Below, in pieces: positions 4,178 through 6,732 of a stretch of DNA of 6,732 nucleotides (positions within the stretch are counted from its first letter, which is position 1; each line of letters opens with the position of its first letter). This DNA comes from Planctomycetota bacterium (GTDB lineage: Bacteria; Planctomycetota; Planctomycetia; Planctomycetales; Planctomycetaceae). The notes under the pieces are model-generated. The model had not been told where the DNA came from and ran no database searches. It saw only the letters and a program-made list of their open reading frames with translations. A program made the position numbers and the translations under genes. The stretch lies in NCBI GenBank assembly GCA_027622115.1, contig JAQBZS010000404.1:1-6732 (forward strand), written 5' to 3'.

Positions 4178-6732
4178 TCATTCGGGCTCGCGCGAGCCGA
4201 GATTCACGGTGAGCGGCTTGTCACTCTTCACCGTCGTGGACTTGATCCCGCTGAGCGTTTTCATCGCTCCATCTTGTTCACCGACTTTGATCGTGTATGT
4301 GCCGTTCCGGAAGACTTTCGGGCGAAATGTCGTTCCGCGGATTCGCAACGTGTATTCGATTTGCCGTGTCGCTTCGTCGATGACTTGAACCACCGGGTTT
4401 TTCGGTCCTTCGATCCGCAATTCCGGTAACCACGCCACGGCCTCGCGAGCGTAGTTGGACTGCATCTCAATGCGTTTGGGCCATCCGGGGAATTGATCGC
4501 CGGGTTTGGGATTTGCGGCGTCAAACAGCAGGCGCCAACATTCCAGTGTCATCTCGCCGGTGGACTTGTGGAACCGCACGATGCCGTAGCCCGACGACTT
4601 GTCGTGTAGTAATTCGAGCACCGGGCGTCGATTTTTCTTGGCCGGATTGCCGATGCCGTGGACCGTGATGTAGTTCTGGAACGCGTCGCGATATTCGCCT
4701 GTGTTGTCGAGTTTCGGATTCTTTCGATTCTGCACGGTTCGGCCTTCCGCGTCCGGCAACCAAGACCGTGGATACCCGGCCGCGATCGACGGCACGCAGA
4801 ACGAATAGCCCGCGTCGTTCCACGAATCGATCCCGTGATGCACGATCGACGGCAAGTGTTGGTCGCCGGCAAAATGCAGCGCGAAGCCTCGCCGCATCGC
4901 GTCTAGGGCCTTGTTTCGGCCGGTTTGCGGCCAACCGTTGGAATCCAAGTCGGCATAGATGAATTCTTGGTTGCCGCCGTGATAGTTCGCCAAATTGCAG
5001 AAGATCGTGGCCGACAATGCGCACTTTGCGTCCGCGCCGCGCCAATCCGCCGCCCACGTGTTCAGAAATTTGAGCTGCCGATCGCCGAGCAGTTTGAGAC
5101 CCGGTTTGTCCAACAGCGAGACGTCGTACTTCGCATCCTTCATGTGATCGGGGCGACCCTTCCACGTGTTGACCTTGTGCTCCGGCCCCGACTTGAATTG
5201 GCGATCCGCAATGACCGCAAAGCTGACTCGACCGTACAACAACTCGCCGTGAAACACGGACATCCCTTGCGCAATCGGCTGAGGATCGATCGAGTCCGGA
5301 TGATGCGACGACAGCGTGCGATGCACCGCATTCACAAAGTCCACATGCTGCGCGTAACCGCCCGCGGCGTGATTCGCGATGCCCTTGCAGTCGATGCCGC
5401 CCGCGCCCCAAATGTTGCCCTGATAGACGTCATGGTCGTCGGCGATGGCAATGGTGACTCGGTCCCGCATGAGGTCGCGGAACGCCCAACCCCACAACCA
5501 AATCTTGCGCAGATAATTGTTCACGGATCGGCGGACATCACCCGGAGGCGTGCGCACAATCCCGTAGCCGCCGACGTCCTCGTAAATTTGATCGCCCGAG
5601 AAAAACAAGACGTCCGGGTTGTGGATCGCCACGTTGCCCGCAAGTTTCTCGTTGGGAAACGCCGTGGCCTTGTTGCCCGTGAATCCCGCAACCACCAGAT
5701 CGCGGTCCAGCGGTTGCTTGCGGATTTGGCCGGCAAAGTAGTCCGTTTGGACTTTGCCCGTCTTGTTCGTCGATTCGTACTTCAAGCGATACGGCACGTC
5801 CGCCGTCGAATTCCACTGCGGCACACGCATAGTGGCGGTGCGAGACAACCCATCGATTTTCGCCCGCGCGACGTCCTTCCACATATCGCCTTCTTTGGTT
5901 TGCAACGAAACGAACTGGCTTTCGTCGTCGCCGATGGGCGGCATTTGTGCGGTCATTTTCAGAACGTTGCCGTCCTTACTTTTCGAATCGCTCAGCGTAT
6001 GCATGGCATACAAGATGGGCCCGAACGCTTGATCCGGATGTTCCGAAACTTTGTCGCCGTTGATGCTCCAATCCGCGAACCAGAACCGAGCCTGTGCGGG
6101 CGGCTGTTTCACTTTTGCCGGACGAACACCCGCCGCGCCGAAGTTGTTCACAATTGCGATATTGCCGACAAGTTCGGCGACGGGAACATGCGTTGAAATC
6201 GTGAGAAGTTGGCCTGTTCCATCGCTCGGCTGAACACTCAATGAAATCTGGTAACCTTTGGCTTGTGGAACCGCGGCGAGCGACAGCGTCAAATCGTCAA
6301 ACGTCAGGCCGTCGAATTTCTTGCGAACTTTGCCCAGCACCAGCTCGCCATTCGTGGAGATCCCGGCATCGAACCCCGTGCGTGCGCTGATCAGGCTGCT
6401 GCGATAGTCGCCCAATTCGCTGCGAATCCCCACGCGAAACCCAGCCGAACCGTGTGCCTTCGCGTCCGTCAACCGCCCGATGCGGACCTTCATGTCGAAC
6501 GAGCCCTCCTGTTGGCTTATTCGCCGGGTCAACACATGGACGTTGCGATCGGGGCCGGGAGTGATGCATTCGATGCGGCCATTGTTGATTCGCCAGTCTT
6601 CCATTGGGTTGGCCCAGTATTCCGCACCGAGCCACACGCGATCGTGCTGCGAATTCCAATCGCTGCGGAATTCACCGGCCAGTCCGGACCCGGACATCAG
6701 ACCAACGGTCATGACCACGCAGCCGAAGACTT
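4178..6732 (-). CDS. PhoD-like metallophosphatase with N-terminal jelly-roll-like region, 5' end outside the window
   Basis: Probably an exported phosphomonoesterase or phosphodiesterase of the PhoD family. Numbering starts at the GTG at 6718. Residues 1-15 (VGLMSGSGLAG) are the end of a signal peptide; the frame stays open to the window edge (preceding residues VFGCV), so the true start lies beyond 6732. Residues 16-220 look like a beta-sandwich sugar-binding-type domain of the DUF1080/LamG kind (WRINNGRIE, GSAGFRVGIRS, FDAGISTNGELVLG, ending ARFWFADWSING). Residues 230-335 probably form an Ig-like linker domain. The catalytic domain follows: FFSGDQIYED (372-381) with D376 and Y379, IADDHDVYQGN (425-435), and HFAGDQHLPSIVHHG (615-629) with D619 and H621. 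The Cys expected about 30 residues before D376 is absent (GFTGNK, 345-350). GYGIVRFHKSTGEMTLECW (710-728) closes the core, and about 75 further residues may form a small beta domain. It probably heads a transcript continuing into the hydrolase gene. Confidence 0.88.
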   Translation of the reverse strand, partial: VFGCVVMTVGLMSGSGLAGEFRSDWNSQHDRVWLGAEYWANPMEDWRINNGRIECITPGPDRNVHVLTRRISQQEGSFDMKVRIGRLTDAKAHGSAGFRVGIRSELGDYRSSLISARTGFDAGISTNGELVLGKVRKKFDGLTFDDLTLSLAAVPQAKGYQISLSVQPSDGTGQLLTISTHVPVAELVGNIAIVNNFGAAGVRPAKVKQPPAQARFWFADWSINGDKVSEHPDQAFGPILYAMHTLSDSKSKDGNVLKMTAQMPPIGDDESQFVSLQTKEGDMWKDVARAKIDGLSRTATMRVPQWNSTADVPYRLKYESTNKTGKVQTDYFAGQIRKQPLDRDLVVAGFTGNKATAFPNEKLAGNVAIHNPDVLFFSGDQIYEDVGGYGIVRTPPGDVRRSVNNYLRKIWLWGWAFRDLMRDRVTIAIADDHDVYQGNIWGAGGIDCKGIANHAAGGYAQHVDFVNAVHRTLSSHHPDSIDPQPIAQGMSVFHGELLYGRVSFAVIADRQFKSGPEHKVNTWKGRPDHMKDAKYDVSLLDKPGLKLLGDRQLKFLNTWAADWRGADAKCALSATIFCNLANYHGGNQEFIYADLDSNGWPQTGRNKALDAMRRGFALHFAGDQHLPSIVHHGIDSWNDAGYSFCVPSIAAGYPRSWLPDAEGRTVQNRKNPKLDNTGEYRDAFQNYITVHGIGNPAKKNRRPVLELLHDKSSGYGIVRFHKSTGEMTLECWRLLFDAANPKPGDQFPGWPKRIEMQSNYAREAVAWLPELRIEGPKNPVVQVIDEATRQIEYTLRIRGTTFRPKVFRNGTYTIKVGEQDGAMKTLSGIKSTTVKSDKPLTVNLGSREPE
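4185..4198. repeat. 14-bp perfect palindrome overlapping the end of the PhoD-like gene
   Basis: GGCTCGCGCGAGCC is its own reverse complement and lies within the last codons of the PhoD-like gene, five bases before the stop codon. It could form a short GC-only hairpin in the mRNA. No U tract follows on the minus strand, so it is not a typical terminator. Chance is possible in GC-rich coding DNA. Confidence 0.5.

Noticed and set aside
4925..6196. 423-codon open frame antisense to the PhoD-like gene
   Set aside because: It is Arg/Val-rich, with no domain or motif, and lies opposite the conserved PhoD motifs; a shadow frame.

Overview
The window looks like chromosomal DNA from a planctomycete, probably of the Pirellulales. 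The grounds are the style of the proteins (a fused AroD-AroE-like protein, a secreted multidomain hydrolase and a PhoD-type metallophosphatase with a long N-terminal extension), weak or absent Shine-Dalgarno sites, and an intergenic palindromic repeat of the kind scattered through these genomes. This placement is inferred from the sequence alone; no marker gene is present. There is no sign of a phage, insertion sequence, CRISPR array, tRNA or rRNA.

Layout. Bases 1-123 are a leader with one weak promoter candidate. At 124-1572 (+) lies a 482-residue protein with the architecture of bifunctional 3-dehydroquinate dehydratase / shikimate dehydrogenase, but most expected catalytic residues of both halves are changed. 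At 1674-2267 (+) lies an Nfu-type iron-sulfur carrier with an intact CxxC motif; its start is set by a good Shine-Dalgarno site rather than by the longer open frame. Bases 2268-2656 are non-coding and separate convergent genes. They hold a possible terminator for nfu, three tandem 35-bp units followed by an inverted copy, and a possible terminator for the opposite strand.

The right half is read from the minus strand. At 2657-4033 lies a secreted, cysteine-rich alpha/beta hydrolase with a C-terminal fibronectin type III domain. At 4178-6732 lies a PhoD-like phosphatase/phosphodiesterase whose 5' end runs off the window. The two minus-strand genes are 144 bp apart, both appear exported, and could be co-transcribed, phosphatase first. 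The two plus-strand genes are 101 bp apart, with no obvious shared pathway beyond housekeeping metabolism.

I see no convincing multi-gene novel system. The observations most worth following are the apparent loss of active sites in the AroDE-like protein while its reading frame stays intact, the tandem-plus-inverted repeat cluster between convergent genes, and the substitution at the expected iron-ligand cysteine of the PhoD-like enzyme.
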